Positions 1 to 7,537 of a stretch of 40,508 nucleotides of DNA are shown here, one piece after another; within the stretch, counting starts at the first letter, position 1, and each line of letters opens with the position of its first letter. Below the pieces are notes generated by a model. That model had not been told where the DNA came from. It searched no databases and was given only the letters and a program-made list of their open reading frames with translations. The position numbers and the translations under genes are program-made. Source of the DNA: Streptomyces odonnellii (GTDB taxonomy: Bacteria > Actinomycetota > Actinomycetes > Streptomycetales > Streptomycetaceae); contig NZ_LATD01000033.1 in assembly GCF_000981895.1 (NCBI RefSeq), positions 1-40,508 of the forward strand. Reading direction: 5' to 3'.

Positions 1-86
1 CCACCACCAACCGCACGATCAAACCAACCTAACGAAGCACTACTAGATGAGCAGGGCGCACTGTGGTGATCGGCTAGGGTGCTGCG

Positions 87-1721
87 ATGGCAACGCCCCC
101 TGCTTCGGAGCCCTACGCCCGGCACGTGTTAGCCCGGATGGCGGACTACTTCACTGACGAAGGCACACCGTGGGCGCGTCGGCTGTGGGACATAGGGTCC
201 GTGCTGGCCCTGGAAGAGTTGTGGGAGGCGGGTTACTGGCAGGCCCACGGGGTGCTCTCACAGACCGCCTGTGACTGGCAGCGTAATGAGCTCAACGCCT
301 TGATCGGTCCCGATCGAGGCCTTGGTGACAGGGAGCTGCGCAAGGAGCTCACCGAGCTGCTGAAAAAGTCGCTGCCGGATCCGAGCCCCGCCCGCCGCCG
401 ACTCAAGGAGATCATCGGCCACGTGCGGGCCGGCTACCTGGAACGCTGGGCAGCCGCCGTGAATGTTCCGGTCGAGGAGCGCGTCAAGCCGGAGCGCTAC
501 TCCCGCACCGTCGCCTCTCATCTCCTGGACCTGGGATACAGCGCCAGCCATCTGAAGGCATGGGCGAACGATCTTTACCAGGCGCGCGCAACCACGGCGG
601 ACATCGCAGACAGCGCCGCAGAACTCGCCAGGACCCCGGCCAGCATGTTCGAGGTGCTGGTGGTGCTGGAGAAGGTGCCCAGGCGGGAGCTGGCAGAGCC
701 GCTGGAGAACTGGCTGGGCAAGGGCAGGGTCGTGAGCTGGCTGCGCGAGCAGGGCCACGACACATCGGGTGTCCGCCCCGGAGGCGGGTTTGTCTACCAG
801 GTCCGGGCCCGCGACCCCTTCAGCGCCGCCGAGCAGGCGCGGCAGCTGGTGGAGCGCATGACCGCACGCGCCCAGTTCCTGCGCAGGGACCGGGGAGGTG
901 TAGAGCCTCTTCCGTATATCTGGGTCGCGGGTCACGCGAAGCCTGTCCCGCTCGAACCCCCGGCCCGTGGCGCGGATGTCCTGACGCTGGTCAACGAGGG
1001 GCACCTCTACCGCATCACGAGTCAACGCAGCCGGACCGACGATGCGCTGGAGCTCGCGGCGGCGGTCAACCGTGGTCCGATGGCTCCGGCTGTCGCCGGG
1101 GCCTGGGCCGCTGTGGAATCGCTGCTTTCGCATCCGGATGATCCCAAGGAGAACGAGCGCTCGGGCAAAGCGGTGGCAGCCGACCGGATGGCGGCCATCA
1201 TCGCCTGCTCTTGGCCCCGCGCCGAGCTCACTGCCCTCGCACACCGACACAGGCCGCGGGAAGCTGATGACCTCACCCGCGCAATCGCGGCTTGCACGGC
1301 GAATCAGGAACGCGCCAGGCTGGTCGTCGAGGCATTGCGCACCACAGGAGCCGGGGCACTGGACTTCACCCGGACGCCCACCAAATACTCCGACAACCCC
1401 GCTGCCCAGCGCATGGCCGACCTGGTCCAAGACCCCCGACCAGTTCTGAACGACGTCGCGGGAGCCTTTCGGATCGCGCTGCGGCGCTTGTACCGCACCC
1501 GGAACATCATCCTGCACGGCGGCGCCACCCAGGGCGTGGCACTGGAAGCGTCGCTTCGCACCGCCGCGCCGCTGGTAGGCGCAGGCCTGGACCGCATCGT
1601 GCACGCCGCGTACGCCGAGGACCTCGCTCCTCTAGACCTCGCTGCCCGAGCCGAGGTAGCCCTCCAGCTTGTCAACGGCGAAACCGGACTCTCCGTGGTC
1701 GACCTACTGGAGCCCGTCTAA
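87..1721 (+). CDS. HEPN (Apea-like) domain protein, hypothetical
   Basis: A 544-residue soluble protein with no signal peptide or membrane segment. The C-terminal part carries R472-N-I-I-L-H477 within an alpha-helical context (RLYRTRNIILHGG), which fits the RX4-6H motif of HEPN nucleases, in particular the abortive-infection/Apea-like branch. The first ~450 residues are a long helical region I do not recognise; a FEVLVVLEKVP helix near residue 190 is unremarkable. HEPN proteins of this kind usually act as RNases in defence or toxin-antitoxin modules, so an anti-phage role is inferred mainly from the motif and from the defence genes downstream. The ATG at 87 is preceded by a weak AGGG. It is monocistronic and ends before a strong hairpin at 1870-1901. 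The HEPN call is fairly sure, the biological role is not. Confidence 0.6.
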   Translation: MATPPASEPYARHVLARMADYFTDEGTPWARRLWDIGSVLALEELWEAGYWQAHGVLSQTACDWQRNELNALIGPDRGLGDRELRKELTELLKKSLPDPSPARRRLKEIIGHVRAGYLERWAAAVNVPVEERVKPERYSRTVASHLLDLGYSASHLKAWANDLYQARATTADIADSAAELARTPASMFEVLVVLEKVPRRELAEPLENWLGKGRVVSWLREQGHDTSGVRPGGGFVYQVRARDPFSAAEQARQLVERMTARAQFLRRDRGGVEPLPYIWVAGHAKPVPLEPPARGADVLTLVNEGHLYRITSQRSRTDDALELAAAVNRGPMAPAVAGAWAAVESLLSHPDDPKENERSGKAVAADRMAAIIACSWPRAELTALAHRHRPREADDLTRAIAACTANQERARLVVEALRTTGAGALDFTRTPTKYSDNPAAQRMADLVQDPRPVLNDVAGAFRIALRRLYRTRNIILHGGATQGVALEASLRTAAPLVGAGLDRIVHAAYAEDLAPLDLAARAEVALQLVNGETGLSVVDLLEPV

Positions 1722-1869
1722 ACACACCTGAATCGTCGGCAGTCACGCTTATGGGGGACATGAGTAGGCCGGACGGTAAGAGAAGTGGCCGCCGCTGCGG
1801 AGGCCCAAGGCGTCCGTCAGCTGCTAAGCCGGTCAGCGGACTCCCTGTCCAGCCGATCCCGGGACAGGT

Positions 1870-1901
1870 GCGATGGCCGCTCTCGGGAGAGCGGCCATCG
1901 C
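1870..1901. terminator. Perfect 15-bp-arm hairpin, likely bidirectional terminator
   Basis: The arms (GCGATGGCCGCTCTC and its exact complement) are separated by two bases. It lies between the convergent HEPN gene and the small minus-strand membrane-protein gene, the usual place for a shared terminator. There is no long T-run, as is common in actinobacteria. Confidence 0.7.
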
Positions 1902-1907
1902 GGACCG

Positions 1908-2084
1908 CTATCGCCTCTGCTCGAAAAGGACGAGGAAGGGGGAGACATACCCCGAGGCTTCCAGCGGGGTGGTGTGCCCGAAGATGATCAGCACGACTCC
2001 GGCCAGCAGCGCGCTGCTGTACATGTAGATGATCGCCGGATCGGTTCCGTGATTGCCTTCGGCGGTGGTGCCGCTATCGGACAT
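1908..2084 (-). CDS. Small single-pass membrane protein (58 aa)
   Basis: The ATG at 2084 gives MSDSGTTAEGNHGTD followed by a clear hydrophobic helix (about residues 17-37, YMYSSALLAGVVLIIFGH) and a short polar tail ending FEQRR. An AGGAG about 13 bases upstream supports this start over a possible one seven codons earlier. One transmembrane segment with an outside-facing acidic N terminus is likely. I recognise no family. It is divergent from nothing obvious and sits between the HEPN gene and the SRA-nuclease gene, reading the same way as the latter, about 120 bp downstream of it. It could be an accessory of that gene or an unrelated small protein. Confidence 0.45.
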   Translation of the reverse strand: MSDSGTTAEGNHGTDPAIIYMYSSALLAGVVLIIFGHTTPLEASGYVSPFLVLFEQRR

Positions 2085-2205
2085 ACTGGAGAAGCTCCTG
2101 TTCAATGCTGGACATGGGTGCGGTTACTCACAGCGACTAGGAACCCTGTGAGACCGGGAAGGCGGTCGGGGTGGCATCGCATGCCCGTGCGATTCATCCC
2201 GACCG

Positions 2206-3108
2206 TCAGTCATGGGTCGATACGAAACCTCCGTCTTCGCGTGGCCATACGACCTCGATGCACAGGGATGCACAGAGATCGAGCAGGTCCTCTCGCGGCT
2301 GCGAGGGCAGGAGTACCGCGAGGGTCGGCGTGGGGTTGAAGAATCGCCGGAAGTCCAGCAGCTTCCCGATCGCCTCACGCACAGCCGTCCGGGTTGCGCT
2401 CCCCTTCGCCTCGATCAGCCGGTTCTCCGTGGAGTCGAGGAGATCCACCCGGTAGGGCGTGGTCTCGCCAGCCAGTGTCAGCTGAGCTTGGGTGAGGCTG
2501 CGCCCCGATGCCCGCAGATGCGCGGCGTAGCTATCTACCAGCTGCGCTTCGGTGTGCGCACGCGACGGGCGAATCTCCGAGGTGTGCCTGGCCTGGTAAG
2601 TCGGTTGCAGTTCGACGATGCGCACCGTCGGCGCTGGCGTCCTGGGGAGCTGCGGGCCCCCATCGGCGATTGCGCCGACGGGCCGAAGCCGAAAGATGAT
2701 CACGTTGCGGTTGGCCCCCTCCTCGTCCGGGGCGTCCGCAGAGTAGTACGGAGTCTCGTCGTCCAGGCGGAAGCGACCCAAGTGGCGATACAGAGGAGCC
2801 CCATCGGTCTGCCGATTCGGGAGCCGGTGGAACACGTGCAGCGTGCGGTTGTCTTCTTGGTGGCGCAGAAGGGAGCGGTTCCCTTGCGTCATCGTCTGGT
2901 TGCCGCGGGCGCCTTGCCCCATGAAGTGGAAGGTCCCGTCGTCGCCCCACCCCGTGTAGTCCGAGGCGGGCGAACTGTCCATGGTGAAAAGCATGACCAT
3001 CCGCGACGCTGAGGAGGGAGCGATGCCTCCCTGCGGGGTCCCGCCGAAACGGCGGTGCAGTTCGCGCCGTGTCAGTTCCTCGCCCACTATCAGCTCTGCA
3101 TCGGTCAT
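2206..3108 (-). CDS. SRA-like domain fused to PD-(D/E)XK nuclease, candidate modification-dependent restriction enzyme
   Basis: A 300-residue protein. Residues 1-150 resemble the SRA-type base-reading domain of ScoMcrA-like enzymes: ELTRRELHRRFGGTPQGGI near the start, then FHFMGQGARGNQTMTQGNR. The C-terminal 120 residues carry a PD-(D/E)XK nuclease core: E188, D222 (YRVDLLD), then E233-A-K235 (RLIEAKGS), with a helix-strand continuation (LDFRRFF...TLAVLLPS). ScoMcrA itself uses an HNH nuclease, so the pairing with a PD-(D/E)XK domain is the unusual point. The predicted job is cutting DNA with modified bases (methylcytosine or phosphorothioate-linked sites are known targets of the parent family; the target here is unknown). 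A strong GGAGGTGAGG precedes the ATG at 3108. It is divergent from the SMC operon and may share its 466-bp regulatory gap. Confidence 0.65.
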   Translation of the reverse strand: MTDAELIVGEELTRRELHRRFGGTPQGGIAPSSASRMVMLFTMDSSPASDYTGWGDDGTFHFMGQGARGNQTMTQGNRSLLRHQEDNRTLHVFHRLPNRQTDGAPLYRHLGRFRLDDETPYYSADAPDEEGANRNVIIFRLRPVGAIADGGPQLPRTPAPTVRIVELQPTYQARHTSEIRPSRAHTEAQLVDSYAAHLRASGRSLTQAQLTLAGETTPYRVDLLDSTENRLIEAKGSATRTAVREAIGKLLDFRRFFNPTPTLAVLLPSQPREDLLDLCASLCIEVVWPREDGGFVSTHD

Positions 3109-3574
3109 GCCCTCACCTCCCAGTGCAGAGGGTACCTAAACCAGGTTGGTATTCGACCCTGCTTTCCTCGGAAGGGAGCTCACATGAGGCCCATTCCATG
3201 CCGATAATTTATGGATGAATCTGAATAAAAGGTGCACTTGTGCATCCGGTCTAGTTATTGATTTGTTATTAAGCGTGACGGTCGGCTGGCCCGCGTCGCC
3301 GCGTGGTCCGGTGTGGGCGTGTCGTTGCGCTCGCGCGGACGGGTTCCGTTGGGGGAAGTGGCTGATTAATGGGCGTCGATTGCCGATCGAACAACGTGAT
3401 CGGGACATTCCCGAGAAGTGATGTAGGCCTCAACTCATCTGGTCTGTCCTGTATTCAGTGCACCGATAGCCTCAATGGGGCACAAGCCGCTGTTGGTCAG
3501 CACCCTGCCGTATCGAGCGGGGGAGGCCTAGCGACAGGGTTGCTGGCGAAGGCCACGGCCGGGGGGAGAGACCT
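3109..3574. promoter_or_regulatory. Divergent intergenic region between SRA-nuclease and JetD-like genes
   Basis: This gap of 466 bases separates two divergently read defence genes and has no convincing ORF. Its middle (about 3190-3290) is visibly AT-richer than the surroundings (GAATAAAAGG, TTATTGATTTGTTATTAAG), as expected for promoters. A short dyad TGCAC-TT-GTGCA lies at 3233-3244 and is an operator candidate. I cannot fix -10/-35 boxes with confidence. Confidence 0.4.
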
Positions 3575-5020
3575 GTGGGAGTCGCCGCGCGTACCGGGGG
3601 CGGACTGCTCTTCGGAGAATCGTTCGGGCGGGTGCCGGTCGTACTTGAGGGAGTGCCGGAGGGACTGCATGCCGTCACAGTCCCTACACGGCGAGACGGA
3701 CAGGACAGGCTGCCTCGCGACCGACGGCGGAAACTGAACGTCACGCGGGTGGACTTGGTTCCAGCTGGCGAAGTGCCCCTGTTCGGAGCGCCCGAAGGGC
3801 TGTCGCCGTCGCACCTGGTGTGGGTCCTGGACTCCGGTCGACGCGAATGGTCCTCCGTCGTCAAGCGGTTCGGCGCGCAGGCCTTCGAGGTGACGGCCGA
3901 TCTGGTCCGCTGCGGGGCGGTGATGTTGCGTTGCGAGGTCGACGAATTGCTCCAACTGGGGCGCCCCGTGCGCTGGACGTTGACTCAGGCATGGCAGGAG
4001 CAGTCGGAAGATCGCCTGGCGGAACTGCGTGGGGCCCGTGATCCGCGCCGTGCGCGTCGCGAGCTTCTGCAGGTGATGGAACCGGTTGAACAGCTCGCAC
4101 AGGAGCGGCAGATTCTTGCCGCAGTCCCCGAAGTAGCGGGGCTGGTCGTTCCCGCTGGAAGCCGCGTCCGGACGGCGGCGTGGTCGGTCTACGAGGCCGC
4201 GGTCCGGGCCGCAGCGCAGTGGTGGGAGCTGCGTGGTCAAGGTGAGAAAGAAGTGACCTTGAAGCAGCTGGCCGCGCACGCGCTGGGCGGCTCCAAGACG
4301 TGGACGGCGCAGCAACAGGTCGGGTTTGCCAACCTCATCGGCATGGACTTCGAGGACGCAGTCCGTGAAGAAGACACCGACCTTCGGGTGAAGGGGCCTC
4401 TGTCGTGGCACATCGGCGAGGTCGCCGCAGACGCCGCGGTCGCCCGGCCCTGGGTCGGACTGCCCTCGCAGGGCATCCGAGTGATCGGCCAGGCCCAGTG
4501 CAGTGCCCGCGGTGTACTGGTGATCGAGAACTCCGACACCTTCGGAGCCGTGTGCCGCAGACTGCCGGAGCTGACTGAACACTGGCTCTGTGTCTGGGGC
4601 GCCGGCTACGCACGCGATCAGCTCGTCACGTTCCTCCAGTGGCTGCAGCCCAGGCCGATCGTCGCCTGGTGTGATCTGGACGCTGACGGCATCGGCATCA
4701 TCGATGACCTGTCCCGTCGGCTCGGCACACTGGTGCACGCCGTCGGAATGGACGTGGACCTGTGGCGCGAAGGCCCTTACCGGCGGCGTAAGAATCCTGA
4801 GCAAGACAAGGCCCTTGACGCCGAACACGCCGCAGAGCTGGCACAGCGCGTGACGGGCCCTCTGCGCGAGCTGGCCCTCGCCGTCGCCGAGAGCGGGGAG
4901 TCGCGAGAGCAAGAGACGCTCTACCTCTCCGTTCTCCCCCGTCTGCCCGAGCTGCTGGAGCCCTTCCTCCACCTGCCCGTACCTGGGCCCGCCCAGCCGA
5001 GCCAGGAGAAGACACGGTGA
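3575..5020 (+). CDS. JetD/MksG-like Toprim nuclease of a Wadjet-type SMC system
   Basis: 481 residues. The C-terminal half carries the DUF2220/JetD Toprim signature: E318-N-S-D-T-F after a hydrophobic strand (GVLVIENSDTF), a glycine turn (VWGAGYARDQL), and D367-L-D369-A-D371-G (AWCDLDADGIGII). These are the acidic metal-binding residues by which JetD nicks or cuts DNA in known Wadjet systems. The N-terminal ~300 residues are helical and correspond to the arm/winged-helix region; at 481 residues the protein is longer than typical JetD (about 390). The GTG start has a strong GGGGGGAGAG five bases upstream. It is the first gene of a four-gene operon and its stop overlaps the next start (GTGA). 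In described Wadjet operons JetD is last, so the order here is unusual. Toprim assignment is firm; Wadjet membership is supported by all three partners. Confidence 0.8.
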   Translation: MGVAARTGGGLLFGESFGRVPVVLEGVPEGLHAVTVPTRRDGQDRLPRDRRRKLNVTRVDLVPAGEVPLFGAPEGLSPSHLVWVLDSGRREWSSVVKRFGAQAFEVTADLVRCGAVMLRCEVDELLQLGRPVRWTLTQAWQEQSEDRLAELRGARDPRRARRELLQVMEPVEQLAQERQILAAVPEVAGLVVPAGSRVRTAAWSVYEAAVRAAAQWWELRGQGEKEVTLKQLAAHALGGSKTWTAQQQVGFANLIGMDFEDAVREEDTDLRVKGPLSWHIGEVAADAAVARPWVGLPSQGIRVIGQAQCSARGVLVIENSDTFGAVCRRLPELTEHWLCVWGAGYARDQLVTFLQWLQPRPIVAWCDLDADGIGIIDDLSRRLGTLVHAVGMDVDLWREGPYRRRKNPEQDKALDAEHAAELAQRVTGPLRELALAVAESGESREQETLYLSVLPRLPELLEPFLHLPVPGPAQPSQEKTR

Positions 5021-6291
5021 CCAGCGGCCAGCTGCCCTTGGACGAACAGGACCAGGTGCTCCTCGCCCCCGGTCAACGGCTGATGAACTGGCGTGCATTC
5101 TTCGCACCGTTGGCAGCCCACCGCGAGGCACTGGTGACGGACCCGGAACTGGTCCGTCTGGCCGCGGACGTCGTCGCAGTGTTCGCCGAACACGCCGCCT
5201 CCAGCGGACTGACACGAAACCAGATGCGGGAGCATCTGGGACCTGGCGGAAGGGGGTGGCCCTCAGCCGTCCTGGATTCACGGCTGTCGCTGATGATCGA
5301 CATGAGTTTCCTGGAGCCCTACGTACTCAAGAAGCACCAGGACCGCTACGTCATGCGCCCCGCCGGCCTTGCCGGCGCCATCGCCGCCGAACGCCTCGCC
5401 CTGCACGGGGGAGTCGACGAACTCATCGGGCTGCTGGACCGTACACGCGAGTTGCTGGAACGAGACGACCCAGATCCCGCCCCCGTGCTGCAAGCACTGC
5501 GCACATGCCGGCACGGACTGACGGTCTTCGCACTGGACCTGCAGCGGCAGGTCATCATGGCCACGCCCGCAGAACTCATCAACGCCCAGCGCCAGCACGA
5601 CCACACCGACTTCTCCCGTCAGGTGACAGACCTGAACGAGCTGGTCACCCGGGCCTTCTCCGGCGACCTCGTCCTGGAGGACGCGGCTACCGCGCTGATC
5701 GAGGCCGCACAGTTCTACCGCGAACAACTCCTCGCGGCCATCGACAAAATCCTGGAGCACGGCGGCGGAAGCCTCAACCTGGACGTCCTCACCCCCGCCG
5801 AGTACCTCCACCTCGCTAAGACCGCCGGCGTCGACCGCCTCGGACACTTCGGCGAGTTCCTCGTCGCCGACACACCCCCGGTGTGGATCGACGGCCAGCA
5901 CGTGATCGACACCGCAGCCTCGTACACCCCGCAGCGGCCGCCACGACCGCGTCCTGCCCCGCCCCAGCCGACACCCGATGACGACGCCGATCCCTTCGCC
6001 GCCCTGGACGACGCCACCCAGCACGAGATCCTCCGCCAGGAGATCCTCCTGGAGGATCTCCTCGGCGGGCAGCAGCACACAGACCTTGCCGACGTACTCG
6101 AAGCACGAGGCTGGCCCGGAGCCGGGCGACTGCTGGTCGAACTCCTGGCAGCCGATGCTGATCCCCTCGTCGACTGCCACATCGAGATCGCCGTGCCAGT
6201 ACGCGTCGATCCCGCTGCCAAGGTCACCTACCTCCACGACATCACCCTCCACGCCGGAGCCGACGCGGGAGGCCACGACCATGACAGGTGA
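5017..6291 (+). CDS. JetA/MksF-like kleisin subunit
   Basis: 424 residues, starting at a GTG that shares four bases with the JetD-like stop. The N-terminal ~110 residues look like a winged-helix domain (LTRNQMREHLGPGG, then MIDMSFLEPYVLKKHQDRYVM). The middle is helical and contains NAQRQHDHTDFSRQVTDLN and a long helix pair (residues ~205-260), the place where kleisins contact the SMC neck. Around residues 308-345 there is a Pro- and Asp-rich linker (PRPRPAPPQPTPDDDADPF), and then a C-terminal domain. This matches the JetA/MukF plan: winged helix, helical bundle, linker, C-terminal winged helix. Function: bridging the two SMC heads. Assignment rests on layout, size and position between JetD-like and MukE-like genes rather than a unique motif. 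Confidence 0.7.
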   Translation: MTSGQLPLDEQDQVLLAPGQRLMNWRAFFAPLAAHREALVTDPELVRLAADVVAVFAEHAASSGLTRNQMREHLGPGGRGWPSAVLDSRLSLMIDMSFLEPYVLKKHQDRYVMRPAGLAGAIAAERLALHGGVDELIGLLDRTRELLERDDPDPAPVLQALRTCRHGLTVFALDLQRQVIMATPAELINAQRQHDHTDFSRQVTDLNELVTRAFSGDLVLEDAATALIEAAQFYREQLLAAIDKILEHGGGSLNLDVLTPAEYLHLAKTAGVDRLGHFGEFLVADTPPVWIDGQHVIDTAASYTPQRPPRPRPAPPQPTPDDDADPFAALDDATQHEILRQEILLEDLLGGQQHTDLADVLEARGWPGAGRLLVELLAADADPLVDCHIEIAVPVRVDPAAKVTYLHDITLHAGADAGGHDHDR

Positions 6292-7537
6292 CAGCGCCCC
6301 ACCGTCCCCGTCCGCACTCCTGCTGGCCGCCATCCGCGCCGCGGGATCAGTCGCCGCCCCCCGCAGTGCAGCCCTGCTCAAGGAAACCGCCGATGCCGCC
6401 CAAAGAGCGGGCCGGACCGTGCTGCAGCTCCGGGCCGCAGGGGAAAGCATGATGACGCTGCGGCTGGGGTGGCCCGCCGGCAGCGCCCCCGACATCGAGG
6501 TGCTGGGGGACCAAGCTCCCGCCGCTCTGGCCCGCATTCCCACTCTGGTCTGGGCTTTGTGCCTGAAGGCCGCATGGCCCGATCCCACGCTGCCGCACTA
6601 CCCCGGCCAGCCCTTTTCCGCCCAGCTGATCGAGACCGCCTGCGCGCACCTGGGCGCGGATTCCAAGAGCGTCTCCACCGCTCTGGAGCGCCTACTGCCC
6701 GGGCGCGGTCTCATCGTGGCGGTCGGCCCGATGCTGCATCTGGGGCCCGCCGTGGCCACGCTGCCCGGTCCCACCATCGCCGCGCTCCGCAGAGGCCACC
6801 ACCGGCTGCCGGACCCCTATCAACAGCACACCGCACACTCCTCACCCCATCCCCCACAGGCGCACGCTGACGATCCGAACACCGCCACCTCGCCGCACGA
6901 ACTCACCCCGCCCGACGAAGCTCAACACAGCAGCGAGCACATCAGCCGCAGCATCGTCACTGCCCTGGAAACCGCACGAGGTCCACTGCCCCCACGCGAC
7001 CTGCCGGCCCTCAACGACCCCGACATCCGTGCCCACGTCCAGGCGGCCTTGGCCGACATCGGCCGCACACTCATCCGCACACCCCAGGGCACCTGGACCA
7101 CCGGATACCCAGACCCTGTCGCCGAAGCACTCGCCGCGGCCGGGATCGGCACCCTGAGCCCGGCCGAGCGAACCGTCCTCGCCCTGGTCCTCCTGCACAC
7201 CGTCGCTCTGCCACGAGCCCAGGGACGCCACACGCACCCGCAATGGAACGCCACCCAGCATTCCGTCACCCTGCGCGAACTCGCCCGCAACCGCACGCTG
7301 ACCAAAACCACGATCCGCGAGGCCCTGCGCACCCTGACCGCGGCAGGGATGCTCGACACCACAGGCCAAGGAAACTACGTCCCCGGCCCGTGCCTGCAAC
7401 GCCTGAGCGAACCCAGCATCGCCTCCCTGTGGGAGGACCTCATCCTCGCCGGCCGGCCCGACGGCCACCTCGCCCGAGCCATCGCACGGCGGCGCCAAGC
7501 CGCCCGCCCCACCGCCCCGTTCCAGGAGCACCCGTGA
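6281..7537 (+). CDS. JetB/MksE-like (MukE-type) winged-helix subunit
   Basis: The ATG at 6281 overlaps the kleisin stop by 11 bases, giving 418 residues. Two regions look like winged helices: residues ~75-165 (FSAQLIETACAHLGADSKSV...LERLLPGRGLIV) and ~320-400 (VTLRELARNRTLTKTTIREALRTLTAAGMLD). A Pro/His-rich linker (about residues 185-215) separates the halves. MukE/JetB proteins are all-winged-helix kleisin partners of around 200-230 residues; this one is nearly twice that length, which suggests a duplicated or extended form. No catalytic residues are expected. It ends in TGA overlapping the GTG of the SMC gene, so translation is likely coupled through the whole operon. Confidence 0.65.
   Translation: MTGDSAPPSPSALLLAAIRAAGSVAAPRSAALLKETADAAQRAGRTVLQLRAAGESMMTLRLGWPAGSAPDIEVLGDQAPAALARIPTLVWALCLKAAWPDPTLPHYPGQPFSAQLIETACAHLGADSKSVSTALERLLPGRGLIVAVGPMLHLGPAVATLPGPTIAALRRGHHRLPDPYQQHTAHSSPHPPQAHADDPNTATSPHELTPPDEAQHSSEHISRSIVTALETARGPLPPRDLPALNDPDIRAHVQAALADIGRTLIRTPQGTWTTGYPDPVAEALAAAGIGTLSPAERTVLALVLLHTVALPRAQGRHTHPQWNATQHSVTLRELARNRTLTKTTIREALRTLTAAGMLDTTGQGNYVPGPCLQRLSEPSIASLWEDLILAGRPDGHLARAIARRRQAARPTAPFQEHP

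Noticed and set aside
258..1604. Long minus-strand ORF opposite the HEPN gene
   Set aside because: Shadow frame; the plus-strand reading has the HEPN motif and a proper helical pattern.
3497..5281. Long minus-strand ORF (594 codons) opposite the JetD-like gene
   Set aside because: Antisense to a clear Toprim gene; its translation is rich in Arg, Gln and Pro with no domain. High GC makes such shadows common.
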